Part shown: piece after piece, positions 53,581 to 62,349 of the stretch
Numbering within the stretch: the stretch's first letter is position 1
How the letters are laid out: each line of letters begins with the position of its first letter
DNA from: Dyadobacter sediminis
GTDB taxonomy: Bacteria; Bacteroidota; Bacteroidia; Cytophagales; Spirosomataceae
DNA length: 64,000 bases
Direction: 5' to 3'
Assembly: GCF_005860765.1 (NCBI RefSeq)
Contig: NZ_VCEI01000011.1
Span: forward strand, 558,001-622,000
Translations under genes and position numbers: made by a program
Notes under the pieces: generated by a model
What the model saw: the letters and a program-made list of their open reading frames with translations, nothing else
What the model was told of the DNA's origin: nothing
The model's database searches: none

Positions 53581-55194
53581 TCAGTCGATATGCAGAAATT
53601 GCTGTCTTATTTTTTCTTCTTCCAGATCAAGCTGCGCCAGGTGCTGCCGGATCACTTCCTCTTCAAACATGGCTTTTTTATTGAATTCATGCAGCAGCGA
53701 CCTTTTATGGTTTAATAATTCTTTGGCAATCGCCCGGTAAGCAGCAATATCCGCAAAGCCGGAACTGATTTCTTCGGGCTGCTGAATATGGTTCAGAAAT
53801 CCGATATCGCCTTCAAGCTTGTATATAAGGCTCTGCAACAAATCATTCTGCGTGATCTGATCTGCAAAGCGGGTATTGATCATGTTCAGCGATTCCTCCG
53901 CCAGTTTCCTTCGGATCATGACATCCTGCTCGTGTGATGACAAGGAATAATCCAGTTCTTTTACATTCATCCACCGGATAACCAGCGGTAACGTAAGACC
54001 CTGAAAAACCAGCGTCACCAGGATGACCACAAAGGTGATGAAAAGGATGAGGTTACGCTGGGGAAAAGGCTGTCCGTAATCGGTAAGCAACGGAATGGAC
54101 AATGCCGAAGCCAGCGAAACCACACCGCGCATCCCGGCCCAGCCGAATATGACCGGCCCTCTGAGTCCGGGCCTGCTGTCGGCTGTCGTAATAAATCGGC
54201 TGATCATTACGGTAAAGTAGGAGGCACCGATGGTGCTTGCCATGCGGGTTACAATAACAACCATTGAAATGATCAGTCCGTATTTGATGGCTTCTGAAAG
54301 CGAGGTTTCACCCAGTTGCCTGACAATAACCGGGAGCTGTAAACCAATTAACATGAAAATGATTCCGTTGAAAACAAACCCGACCGTAGACCATACCGTA
54401 TTCGTATACATTCGGCTTAAATGACTGAAAATAATCTGGCTGCGGCTGGAAAGGAACAATCCGCCGGTGACAACCGCAATAACGCCTGAATAATGGAACT
54501 CTTCGGCCGTAATGTACATGGCATAAGGTGCGACAAACGTCAGCGTCGTATCGATACTGGGCGTTGTAGGCATCCATCTGTGAATGGCATATAACACCAG
54601 TGCAATGAGTAGCCCGATGGCAAATCCCATGATAATGACCATAAAAAAGCTGCCGACTGCATCGGAAAAAACAAAAGTCCCGGAAGAAATCGCTATGACT
54701 GCAAACCGGAATACGATGAGGCTGGAAGCGCCGTTGAGCAAACTTTCACCTTCTATGATGGTAATCAGCCGTCTGGTTACCTTTATGTCTTTCAGGATGG
54801 AAGTGGCAGCCACTGCATCGGGTGGCGATATGATTCCGCCCAGTAAAAAGCCAAGGGCCAGCGTAAATTCCGGAATCAACAAATGGTTGACGTAAGCGAT
54901 CACGCAGGAAGTCAGAATTACGATGCCGAATGCAAACGAGCCGATTACGCGCCGCCATTTCCAGAAATCTTTCCAGGATGTCTGCCATGCCGCTTCGTAC
55001 AAAAGCGGCGGCAGGAAAATCAGAAAAATCAATTGGGGATCTACCGTAACCACCGGCAGCCCGGGAACAAAACTCAGCGCCAGGCCCCCGATTACCAGCA
55101 CAATAGGGTAGGATATTTTGATCCGCTGTGCCAGCATCACCAGAAAAAGTATAACGACAATCAGCGAAAGGTAAAGGATAATGGTATGATGCAT
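53581..55194 (-). CDS. CPA1-type cation/proton antiporter with altered ND motif
   Basis: The 537-residue protein has about 12 membrane helices (1-410) and a cytoplasmic tail with a helical region. It fits the CPA1 (NhaP/YjcE-like) family: SPPDAVAATSIL and EGESLLNGAS are the core helices, plus GWAGMRGVVSLA near 350. In CPA1 the second core helix usually reads ESLLND, with the Asp taking part in ion exchange; here the Asp is Gly (GGC codon). It may be less active, altered in ion choice, or the charge may be supplied elsewhere. It is convergent with the nucleotidase gene. Confidence 0.87.
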   Translation of the reverse strand: MHHTIILYLSLIVVILFLVMLAQRIKISYPIVLVIGGLALSFVPGLPVVTVDPQLIFLIFLPPLLYEAAWQTSWKDFWKWRRVIGSFAFGIVILTSCVIAYVNHLLIPEFTLALGFLLGGIISPPDAVAATSILKDIKVTRRLITIIEGESLLNGASSLIVFRFAVIAISSGTFVFSDAVGSFFMVIIMGFAIGLLIALVLYAIHRWMPTTPSIDTTLTFVAPYAMYITAEEFHYSGVIAVVTGGLFLSSRSQIIFSHLSRMYTNTVWSTVGFVFNGIIFMLIGLQLPVIVRQLGETSLSEAIKYGLIISMVVIVTRMASTIGASYFTVMISRFITTADSRPGLRGPVIFGWAGMRGVVSLASALSIPLLTDYGQPFPQRNLILFITFVVILVTLVFQGLTLPLVIRWMNVKELDYSLSSHEQDVMIRRKLAEESLNMINTRFADQITQNDLLQSLIYKLEGDIGFLNHIQQPEEISSGFADIAAYRAIAKELLNHKRSLLHEFNKKAMFEEEVIRQHLAQLDLEEEKIRQQFLHID

Positions 55195-55219
55195 AGGAGG
55201 ACTCTGATGACGAACTTGG

Positions 55220-56545
55220 TTATTTTACAAACAGTTTGATTCCGCTAGTCGATTTGAGTACAATCTGCGGCAGCATGCCAACCGGATGAGAAGGATCATT
55301 TTCAAATGTAAACCGTTTGACAAGCGCCGCCAGAATCAGCTGCATTTCCATCAAGGCAAATTGCTGTCCGATGCAAATACGAGGTCCGGCTCCAAATGGA
55401 AGATAATTGAACTTCGGTCTGTTCCTGACGTTTTCCGGACTGAAATTTTCCGGGTCAAACGTCAGCGGATTGTTCCACAAGTCGGGATTGCGATGAAGCT
55501 CAAAAACAGACAGAAAGATGGAAGTGCCTTTTCCCAGCCGGTAACCTTCAATTTCGGTATCCGATACTGCCTCACGCGTCATGGTCCAGGCCGGCGGGTA
55601 CAATCTTAATCCTTCTTCCACAACTTGCCGGGAATATGGCATGGCCATCAGCTGTTCGAAGGATGGCACATCCTGAAAGATTTCGGCTTCTTTTCTGAGT
55701 TTTTCCACGATGGCGGGCTGCCGGGCAAGTTCCCACAAGAGCCAGCTCAGTCCGGTTGCAGAGGTTTCATGTCCCGCGGCAAACATGGTGATTGCCTCAT
55801 CCCGGATCTGCTGATCGTTCATCTGTTCGCCGGTTTCTTCATCGGTACTGTCAAGGAGCAACTGAAGCAGGTCATTGGGTTTTTCACCGGAAATTCTGCG
55901 ATCCTGAATGAAGTCAAAAACAAGCTTGTTAAAATAACGCAGATCCGTGCGGAACTGGCGGTTTTCTCCATTCAGTGCCATGAGTGGAATACGGTACGGC
56001 CTTCTTACGCGAGTAACCAGGTATCTCTGTGTCCGGCTGACCTGCTGGTAAATTTTTGCCTTATCCTCGTTGGTCATGTTCCCAAACAATGTTTTCAGTG
56101 CAATGTCGGCGGTAATTCCCATCATACTGGCATCGATGTCAATGGAATTCTTGCCTCTGAAAATTTCCATTTCATCCAGAAACCGTGAGGTCAGCGTGCC
56201 CATGGCAAGAAAAAGTTCCTGCAACCGTTCACGGTGAAAAGCCGGCTGAACAAGCCTGCGCTGCCGTAGCCAGAAATCGCCGTCACTCGTTACCAGTCCG
56301 TTTCCAAGAACCGGATACAGCATTTTGGAAGAACTCCCTTTTTTGAAATTACGGTTATTCTGCTGCAGTATATGCCTGAAAAAAGCAGGATCACGGCTGA
56401 TCACAAATTCCCGGAACAACCGGAGTTTATAGGTGCTGCCGCATGTTTCAAAACCCTGATGAAGGTAACGAAGCGGGTCGCTTGCAAATTTAAGTGGATC
56501 AAACAGGCTTATTTTTCCGATGTTAAAAACAGGAACAGGAGGCAT
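55220..56545 (-). CDS. Cytochrome P450
   Basis: I read it from the ATG at 56545 (MPPVPVFNIGK), giving 441 residues; the longer frame adds 27 unlikely residues. The P450 marks are the I-helix AAGHETSATGLSW, the ExxR in VVEEGLRLYPP, the PxxF-like PENFSPE and the haem loop FGAGPRICIGQQFALMEMQ with the thiolate Cys. No membrane anchor is seen, so it is soluble. It resembles bacterial class I or CYP102-like soluble forms. No ferredoxin or reductase gene adjoins it. It lies 25 bp upstream of the antiporter in the same direction. Confidence 0.94.
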   Translation of the reverse strand: MPPVPVFNIGKISLFDPLKFASDPLRYLHQGFETCGSTYKLRLFREFVISRDPAFFRHILQQNNRNFKKGSSSKMLYPVLGNGLVTSDGDFWLRQRRLVQPAFHRERLQELFLAMGTLTSRFLDEMEIFRGKNSIDIDASMMGITADIALKTLFGNMTNEDKAKIYQQVSRTQRYLVTRVRRPYRIPLMALNGENRQFRTDLRYFNKLVFDFIQDRRISGEKPNDLLQLLLDSTDEETGEQMNDQQIRDEAITMFAAGHETSATGLSWLLWELARQPAIVEKLRKEAEIFQDVPSFEQLMAMPYSRQVVEEGLRLYPPAWTMTREAVSDTEIEGYRLGKGTSIFLSVFELHRNPDLWNNPLTFDPENFSPENVRNRPKFNYLPFGAGPRICIGQQFALMEMQLILAALVKRFTFENDPSHPVGMLPQIVLKSTSGIKLFVK

Positions 56546-56590
56546 CGTTACAAATGGTTTGAGAATAATTGCAAGTAAGCCATTAGACAA

Positions 56591-56620
56591 ACAAAAAACC
56601 ACCCTGATTTCAGGATGGTT
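56591..56620 (-). terminator. Intrinsic terminator of the dps gene
   Basis: On the minus strand an 11-bp stem with one mismatch (56597-56607 with 56610-56620) is followed by a run of T (TTTTTTGTTTG). It lies about 115 bp after the dps stop codon. Confidence 0.75.
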
Positions 56621-56649
56621 TGACAATTTCAGGTAATTAGATGTATTGC

Positions 56650-56725
56650 TTTCAGCGATTAGCCGTCAGACGTTAGCTTTTAGTGTGTAAGTAACTATTC
56701 ACTAACAGCCATTAGCTAACAGCCT
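56650..56725. repeat. Degenerate 7-bp-period tandem repeats, two orientations
   Basis: Plus strand heptamers from 56650: TTTCAGC, GATTAGC, CGTCAGA, CGTTAGC, TTTTAGT, GTGTAAG. On the minus strand the end (about 56700-56725) again reads TGTTAGC, TAATGGC, TGTTAGT. The two halves therefore face each other. Same family as the arrays at 5896 and 24401. It lies in the leader and terminator space between dps and P450. Confidence 0.65.
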
Positions 56726-56732
56726 CAAAAAA

Positions 56733-57212
56733 TCACTTCTTGCCGGCAAAGGATCGTAACATCCAGGTATTTTTTTCTTTATACTGCATAAAGCGGTTTA
56801 CCATATCATTGGTACCATCGTCGCCGGCTTCTTCCGTAGCCATCAGCAGAACACGTTCCATTTCAATCAGCTTCGCCATATCGTCAAGCAATGCATCCAC
56901 CATCTGCAGATCCGGCATACCGATGGTGTCTATTTCCTGAATGCTGGATTCATTGATATAGTCCTGAAAACGGCTGTGCGGCGGTTTCCCCAATGTCAAT
57001 ACTCGTTCGGCAATTTCGTCAATGGTTTGCTGTGCGTTGGTATATAATTCTTCAAACTTCACATGCAAGGTGAAAAAGTTCTGTCCTTTGATATTCCAGT
57101 GGCAGCCTCTGAGTTTCTGGTAATGAATATGGTAATTGGCAAGATAGTCGTTCAGAAGATCTACAGCAGGTTTTACTTCCTGTTCATTCAGGCTGATCGT
57201 TTCGGCATTCAT
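56733..57212 (-). CDS. dps: Dps family DNA-binding ferritin-like protein
   Basis: Dps stores iron with hydrogen peroxide and protects DNA in stress and stationary phase. The 159-residue protein has the ferroxidase block KLRGCHWNIKGQNFFTLHVKFEELY (His at about 38 and 50) and DEIAERVLTLGKPP near 70 that build the inter-subunit iron site. The length fits a dodecameric Dps. It is monocistronic, with a terminator at 56591-56620. Confidence 0.95.
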   Translation of the reverse strand: MNAETISLNEQEVKPAVDLLNDYLANYHIHYQKLRGCHWNIKGQNFFTLHVKFEELYTNAQQTIDEIAERVLTLGKPPHSRFQDYINESSIQEIDTIGMPDLQMVDALLDDMAKLIEMERVLLMATEEAGDDGTNDMVNRFMQYKEKNTWMLRSFAGKK

Positions 57213-57416
57213 AATATGATGTATTAGGTTGATGTTAATTCCATTTTGACCATACCAAAATCATACCAGAATTAGGATGTAAAAGGTATATACGTCCACA
57301 GAGTCAACATTCAAAAACCGCCTCGTACTGGCATTCAGACATAATTTTATTGGCTCGGACTGTACAGCGGCATGATCCTTTAACGTTTGTATCTCAACAA
57401 TTATCCGATTTACAAC

Positions 57417-58100
57417 ATGCGTATTGAAAAACTTAGATTGCTCAGATTACAGATTGTATTATTCCTTGCTGTCGGACTAATCACACCGGCTTTTGCACAG
57501 GACAAGGAAGAAGAAAAACTGGAAGCTGCTATTAACGTACTGAACGGTTTCAGCGAAATGCAGGAGAATATCCCGGCACAACTGCTGGCTATTTCCAAAG
57601 GAATTATCATTGTACCGAGAATGATCAATGCCGGGCTTATGATTGGCGGAAAACACGGCAAAGGCATTGCCATGGTGAAAAAAAGCAATGGAGAGTGGAG
57701 CGATCCGGTTTTTATCACGATTACAGGCGGCAGTATCGGGGCACAAATTGGGGTGCAGGCGGTAGACCTTGTTCTGATCTTTAAGAACAGCAAAACGCTT
57801 ACGGATATCGGGAACGGCAGTTTTACACTGGGCGGCGATCTTTCCGTAGCAGCCGGACCGATGGGCAGAAGCTCTTCGGCAAACACGGATTACAAGTTGG
57901 AAGCAGAAGTTTATTCCTATTCGAGAAGCAAGGGGCTTTTTGCCGGAATTACCCTGAACGGAGCCGCACTGGGCGTTGACAGCAAAGCAAACAACGCGTT
58001 TTACGATAACTTTTCAGATGCGAAAACCGTATTTACCCGTTCCAATGATTCTTCCAAAACAGTTAGAGAATTAAAAGAAACACTGGATGATCTGAATTGA
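57417..58100 (+). CDS. Exported SYLF (YSC84) domain lipid-binding protein
   Basis: The ATG at 57417 is preferred; the longer frame begins at a TTG. The signal peptide is hydrophobic (LRLQIVLFLAVGLITPAFAQ) and the mature part is a SYLF domain with KGIIIVPRMINAGLMIGGKHGKG, ITGGSIGAQIGVQAVDLVLIF and GPMGRSSSANTDYKLEAEVYSYSRSKGLFAG, typical of the family. SYLF proteins bind phospholipids; bacterial roles are poorly known. It stands alone; two hairpins follow at 58139-58195. Confidence 0.92.
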   Translation: MRIEKLRLLRLQIVLFLAVGLITPAFAQDKEEEKLEAAINVLNGFSEMQENIPAQLLAISKGIIIVPRMINAGLMIGGKHGKGIAMVKKSNGEWSDPVFITITGGSIGAQIGVQAVDLVLIFKNSKTLTDIGNGSFTLGGDLSVAAGPMGRSSSANTDYKLEAEVYSYSRSKGLFAGITLNGAALGVDSKANNAFYDNFSDAKTVFTRSNDSSKTVRELKETLDDLN

Positions 58101-58138
58101 TTTTCCTGAGCCTCAATTTATCAAGAAATCATTCCAAT

Positions 58139-58195
58139 AAGTAGAACTTTCTACTTTGTCAAACTGAGCCAGATAATCCCAAAGCTCAGTTTGAC
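58139..58195 (+). terminator. Tandem hairpins after the SYLF gene
   Basis: A 7-bp hairpin (58139-58145 with 58150-58156) is followed at once by a perfect 12-bp hairpin, GTCAAACTGAGC at 58158-58169 and GCTCAGTTTGAC at 58184-58195. No long T-run follows. They lie in the convergent intergenic region before the decamer repeats. Confidence 0.55.
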
Positions 58196-58235
58196 AATTC
58201 CTGAAACGAACCAAAATCCCAGTTTTCCAAAAAGT

Positions 58236-58316
58236 CCATGACTATCCATGACAATCACATGACTATTCATTACACTCCATGACAATCCCTGACAACCTAT
58301 GACAATCCATGACGTC
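58236..58316. repeat. Imperfect tandem decamer repeat
   Basis: Eight units of about 10 bp with the core CCATGACAAT (for example CCATGACTAT, CCATGACAAT, CCCTGACAAC, CTATGACAAT, CCATGACGTC) run through 58236-58316; two central units deviate in length. The array ends in the palindrome TGACGTCA at 58310-58317. It lies between convergent genes, just beyond the stop of the 58322 gene. Confidence 0.75.
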
Positions 58317-58321
58317 ACAAG

Positions 58322-58513
58322 TCAAACCGCTTCACAATTCTTTTCATTATAAAACTTGATTTCCCCTGTCTTTTCGCTTCTGCATTTGATTTTCCCCGTC
58401 ACCTTTGTAACAGCTCCTTTCTGAATGGATTCATGATTCAGAATAATCCAGACATCCGGTTTTCCTTTGATCTTTACACGGGTACCGTCGAAGAATTTCT
58501 GAACACTGGCCAT
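58322..58513 (-). CDS. Small basic hypothetical protein
   Basis: The 63-residue lysine-rich protein (MASVQKFFDGTRVKIKGKP...) appears to be a small beta-rich fold, with alternating hydrophobic and basic residues (TRVKIKGKPDVWIILNHES, GAVTKVTGKIKCRSEKTGEIKFY). It might bind nucleic acid but has no recognised motif. It lies 30 bp downstream of the start of the GMC oxidoreductase's end, in the same direction and with a short gap, so it may be cotranscribed as the last gene of that operon. Confidence 0.6.
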   Translation of the reverse strand: MASVQKFFDGTRVKIKGKPDVWIILNHESIQKGAVTKVTGKIKCRSEKTGEIKFYNEKNCEAV

Positions 58514-58543
58514 TGTATCTTTTTACTTTTTGTTAAACAATCC

Positions 58544-60262
58544 TCAAATATTGCCTTTTTTCATTTCTTCCACTGCATGGTTTGCCGCCCGTGCCGTAAG
58601 TGCCATGTAAGTCAACGAGGGGTTTTGCGTGGAGGTGGAAGTCATGCAGCCGCCGTCTGTCACCAGCACATTTTTGCAGTGATGCAGCTGGTTCCATTTG
58701 TTCAGCATGGAAGTTTTGGGGTCGTTACCCATTCGTATGCCGCCCATTTCATGGTTTTCACTGCCGGGATTGCGCTTGGTATCAGCGGTTTTGATGTTTG
58801 TAAATCCTGCTTTTGACAGCATTTCACTGAGTTCGGTATAAAAGTCCCGGACCATTTTCATATCATTGTCATCAAAAGCCACATGCATTCTCAGCTGCGG
58901 AATTCCCCATGCATCTTTCAGTTGCGAGTCAAGACTTACAAAATTGTTTTCTTTCGGAATCGTTTCGCCCATCATCTGAATGCCGAGGTTCCAGCCGCCG
59001 TTTTCTGTGCCAAATAAACTTTCCTTTAAAGCCGTTCCGATTTCAGAAGTATCATTTCCCATTTTGGAAGCTGAAAAAGACGCTGCGTATCCGCGCAGAA
59101 AGTCCGTTTCCTGTTTGAATACATTCCTGAAACGCGGAATGTAAGCACCGTTAGGCCTGCGTCCGTCAACGGTAAATTCATGAAAACCGTCGTAATCCGC
59201 ACTGACACGGCCGCGGTAATTGTGAAAACCGATGTATTTGCCAAGTACGCCGCTGTCATTACCGAGTCCGTCTGGAAAACGGCTGGACCGGGAATTCAGT
59301 AAAATAAGATTGGAGTTTATGGCAGAAGCATTTACAAAGATAATCCGGGCATAATACTCTGTCACTTCCTTCGTCAGCGCATCTACAACCCGCACGCCGG
59401 TTGCTTTCTGCTTTTTCTCGTCATAAATAATGGAATGAACAACCGAATGCGGCTTCATTGTCAGATTCCCCGTTCTTTCTGCCCAAGGAATGGTGGAAGC
59501 ATTGGAACTGAAATAGCCGCCGTACGGACAACCCCGCTGACACATGGTGCGGTGCTGGCACTTGGCGCGTCCCTGTTCCGTATGGATCGGCTGCGGATCA
59601 GTAATATGTGCGGCCCGGCCAATGATGATCGGTCGGGTATTCTGATAATTTTTGGCTGTTTGCTCACTGAAATGCTTTTCCACGCAAGTCATTTCATGCG
59701 GCGTAAGAAATTCTCCGTCCGGAAGCTGCGCGAGTCCGTCTTTGTTACCTGAAATTCCTGCAAATTTCTCCACATAACTGTACCACGGCGCAATATCGGC
59801 ATAGCGGATCGGCCAGTCAATGGCAAAGCCGTCGCGCGCCGGACCTTCAAAGTCATAGTCAGACCAGCGTTGCGTCTGCCGTGCCCAGAGCAGCGATCTT
59901 CCGCCAACCTGATATCCGCGCATCCAGTCAAACGGCTTGTCCTGCACGTACGGGTGTTCTGCATCTTTCACCACGAAATGCATGGCATCTTCCTTGAAAA
60001 TATAATGTTTGCTCGCGATCGGATTTTGCTGCCGGATTTCCAGTGAAGGCTGGCCGAGATGTTCAAATTCCCAGGGCTGCATCCAGGCCGTTGGGTAATC
60101 TTTAATGTGCCTGACATCCTTTCCGCGTTCCAGCATCAGCGTTTTCAGGCCTTTTTCGGTCAGTTCCTTTGCCGCCCAGCCGCCGCTGATTCCCGTTCCG
60201 ACCACAATGGCATCGTAAGTTTGTCCTTTTACAGCATCTATATTAAAGTATGGCATATCCAT
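58544..60262 (-). CDS. GMC family oxidoreductase
   Basis: The 572-residue flavoprotein has the N-terminal FAD motif DAIVVGTGISGGWAAKEL and LERGKD, and the C-terminal GMC block HEMGGIRMG with the conserved His/Asn pair in CMTSTSTQNPSLTYMALTAR. It resembles the large subunit of gluconate 2-dehydrogenase or related sugar dehydrogenases. No small subunit or cytochrome gene is adjacent. It has no clear signal peptide. It follows the esterase gene by 6 bp, so the pair is one operon; possibly the esterase releases a substrate for the oxidoreductase. Confidence 0.92.
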   Translation of the reverse strand: MDMPYFNIDAVKGQTYDAIVVGTGISGGWAAKELTEKGLKTLMLERGKDVRHIKDYPTAWMQPWEFEHLGQPSLEIRQQNPIASKHYIFKEDAMHFVVKDAEHPYVQDKPFDWMRGYQVGGRSLLWARQTQRWSDYDFEGPARDGFAIDWPIRYADIAPWYSYVEKFAGISGNKDGLAQLPDGEFLTPHEMTCVEKHFSEQTAKNYQNTRPIIIGRAAHITDPQPIHTEQGRAKCQHRTMCQRGCPYGGYFSSNASTIPWAERTGNLTMKPHSVVHSIIYDEKKQKATGVRVVDALTKEVTEYYARIIFVNASAINSNLILLNSRSSRFPDGLGNDSGVLGKYIGFHNYRGRVSADYDGFHEFTVDGRRPNGAYIPRFRNVFKQETDFLRGYAASFSASKMGNDTSEIGTALKESLFGTENGGWNLGIQMMGETIPKENNFVSLDSQLKDAWGIPQLRMHVAFDDNDMKMVRDFYTELSEMLSKAGFTNIKTADTKRNPGSENHEMGGIRMGNDPKTSMLNKWNQLHHCKNVLVTDGGCMTSTSTQNPSLTYMALTARAANHAVEEMKKGNI

Positions 60263-60268
60263 CGGTTT

Positions 60269-61459
60269 TTATTTCTTGTTCCACAAATTGGGGAGCAGTT
60301 TGTCATGCAGTAAAAGCCGCCAGGTTCCCCAGTCATGCGCGCCTTCGCCGCCGATAAAATACTCATGTCTGATTCCCCGTTTTTCAAGTGCTTCATGCAG
60401 CGCAGCAGACCTTTTACCCACAAAATCCAGCTCGCCGCTTCCAAGTCCGACCAGCAGATAATCCACTTTCTCTTTTACCTTCGGATCATTGAAAAAAGAG
60501 GGGTTGAGTTTTTCCGGTTCCAGGTCGCCGGCGCTCATGACGCCAAATGAACTGAACAGGTCCAGTGCTTTGAATCCTACCGCTTCGGTATGCCTTCCGC
60601 CCATTGACAATCCGGAAATGGCGCGGCCTTTTCGGTCGGTTACCGTACTGTACGTTTTATCTACAAACGGAATGATATGGTTCCGTAGTTCATTTTCGAA
60701 CAAGGTATATGTTTTTTCCAGATGCTGCGGGTGATTCCGGTGTAAAACCTGGTTGTTCGGCATCGCAATGATCATCGGAACCATTTTACCTTCCGATAAA
60801 AGATTATCCGCAATGAAGTTGGCACGCCCATCCTGCGACCAGCCCGAAGCAAGTTCCCCGCTTCCGCCCAAAAGATACAGTACGGGATATTTTTTGTTTT
60901 TATTATAACCCGGTGGCGTGTACACAAACATTTCCCTTTCGCCGTCCAGTACATCCGAATGATAAATATGCCGCGTCACGCTACCGTGCGGAACATTGCG
61001 TGCATCGTAATACGCCGGACCTTTGTCAGGAACGATCACGCTGCTGTAACCGGGCTGATTGGAAGAACCTGTGAAAGTATTGTTCGGATCAACGACCTGA
61101 ACGCCATCCAGTATAAAACGGTACACGTAAATGTCCGGTTTCACCGGTCCGACGGTCAGTGTCCATATTCCGTCAGCACCTTTTACAAACGGAATGGGTT
61201 GTTTGGTTTTCAATGCGAGCAGCATGGGCCCGCCGGTCAGTTCCGCTTTTTGTACATCCGGCGCTTTCAGCCGGAACGTAATGGTATGGTCATCATGAAC
61301 TTCCGGCGAAACGACATTGCCGCCGTATGGAAAAAGATTCTGCGTATTTTTCTGAGGGTTCCAGTCCAGATTTACATTGGCTTGCTGCGCATAGGCATAC
61401 GGAGCAACCGAGCATAAAACGGCTGAGAGTATGCGGAAGCATTTACCTGATTTGTTCAT
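60269..61459 (-). CDS. Secreted esterase with N-terminal CBM48-like domain
   Basis: The 396-residue protein has a signal peptide (MNKSGKCFRILSAVLCSVAPYAYAQQ), an early immunoglobulin-like/CBM48-type domain (about 40-130; TFRLKAPDVQKAELTGG and WTLTVGPVKPDIYVYRFILDG) and an esterase D-type alpha/beta hydrolase domain. The catalytic serine lies in the GLSMGGRH elbow near residue 285 and the histidine in GEGAHDWGTWR near 375. Such enzymes include feruloyl and acetyl esterases. It is 6 bp upstream of the GMC gene. Confidence 0.92.
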   Translation of the reverse strand: MNKSGKCFRILSAVLCSVAPYAYAQQANVNLDWNPQKNTQNLFPYGGNVVSPEVHDDHTITFRLKAPDVQKAELTGGPMLLALKTKQPIPFVKGADGIWTLTVGPVKPDIYVYRFILDGVQVVDPNNTFTGSSNQPGYSSVIVPDKGPAYYDARNVPHGSVTRHIYHSDVLDGEREMFVYTPPGYNKNKKYPVLYLLGGSGELASGWSQDGRANFIADNLLSEGKMVPMIIAMPNNQVLHRNHPQHLEKTYTLFENELRNHIIPFVDKTYSTVTDRKGRAISGLSMGGRHTEAVGFKALDLFSSFGVMSAGDLEPEKLNPSFFNDPKVKEKVDYLLVGLGSGELDFVGKRSAALHEALEKRGIRHEYFIGGEGAHDWGTWRLLLHDKLLPNLWNKK

Positions 61460-61600
61460 TTATTGAATGTTTCTTTGTTTTGGTGACCAAGTATAACTAC
61501 CATTTCAAAGTCAGGGCAACAGCCGGATTACTTGTAAATACCGGAATAAAGTAAGTTGCTGTCCGAATTCGATTCCTTGAAATCAACTTTTCTGGAAATC

Positions 61601-61641
61601 AAAAAAAATCCGTGCATAGATCGATAGGATCATACACGGAT
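61601..61641 (-). terminator. Intrinsic terminator of the thioredoxin-like gene
   Basis: On the minus strand a stem ATCCGTG/CACGGAT (61635-61641 with 61608-61614) is followed by eight T residues (61601-61608 on the plus strand as A). It lies about 50 bp after the stop of the gene at 61688. Confidence 0.75.
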
Positions 61642-61687
61642 CAGGGTGTTGAATGGCAGGTTAAAGAAATGAAACCGAAATTTGTAT

Positions 61688-62167
61688 CTAGATCTGTTTC
61701 AGCGTTTTGAAGATTTCGGCATGCGGCTGTTCGCCTTCAAAGGTTTTCACCAGCTTGCCGGATTTGTCGTAAATCGCAATGTAAGGAAACGAACGGATCT
61801 GATAGTAGCGCTGCACGGCATAGGAAGTGCCCTCGGTTCCTACTTTCACATTGGAATAACTTCCCAGATTGTACTGCGATACAAACGGCTTCAGCATATC
61901 CATGGCCTGAAAAGTCACCATCACAACCTGCTTGTTGGTAAAAACGTTGAAGTTCTTGATCATGTCTTTGGTAAAGTTCTGGCAATGTTCACAATCCGGG
62001 GAAAAGTAGATAAGCACCACCGGGCCGGCAGCCAGTTGCGAGGAAGTAAATTGCTGGCCGTTGGTCAGACGGATCTGAAACGGGGCGATTTTATTTTGTA
62101 CTGCCTGCGAGAATGCAAGGTTTCCAACGATTAAAAAGAAAAACAGGAATATTAATTTACGGCTCAT
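61688..62167 (-). CDS. Exported thioredoxin-like (TlpA-type) protein
   Basis: The 159-residue protein has a signal peptide (MSRKLIFLFFFLIVGNLAFSQ) and a thioredoxin fold with the redox motif CEHC in FSPDCEHCQNF near residue 55 and the cis-proline in SFPYIAIYDKSG near 128. It is probably periplasmic and handles disulfides, as TlpA/ResA-like proteins do; the partner is unknown. It is monocistronic with its own terminator. Confidence 0.92.
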   Translation of the reverse strand: MSRKLIFLFFFLIVGNLAFSQAVQNKIAPFQIRLTNGQQFTSSQLAAGPVVLIYFSPDCEHCQNFTKDMIKNFNVFTNKQVVMVTFQAMDMLKPFVSQYNLGSYSNVKVGTEGTSYAVQRYYQIRSFPYIAIYDKSGKLVKTFEGEQPHAEIFKTLKQI

Positions 62168-62349
62168 TGCTATCAGAATGATACAAGTTTAAGATTCTGC
62201 AAGTTATTACACTTTTGCTGTTTTATCCTGATCTGCAGCACGTATGTTTGTTAATTATTCTGAACGAATGATACTCAGCCCGGTTTTTTGCAGGGGCATG
62301 AAAACGGCAAATGATCCCATGAACTTGTGTCGGGAAAATGCTGCGTTGC

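Noticed and set aside
56650..56725. CRISPR array
   Set aside because: The units are only 7 bp, degenerate and with no unique spacers; no cas gene is in the window.
58236..58316. CRISPR or attachment-site array
   Set aside because: The 10-bp units are contiguous and imperfect, without spacers, integrase or a tRNA end nearby.
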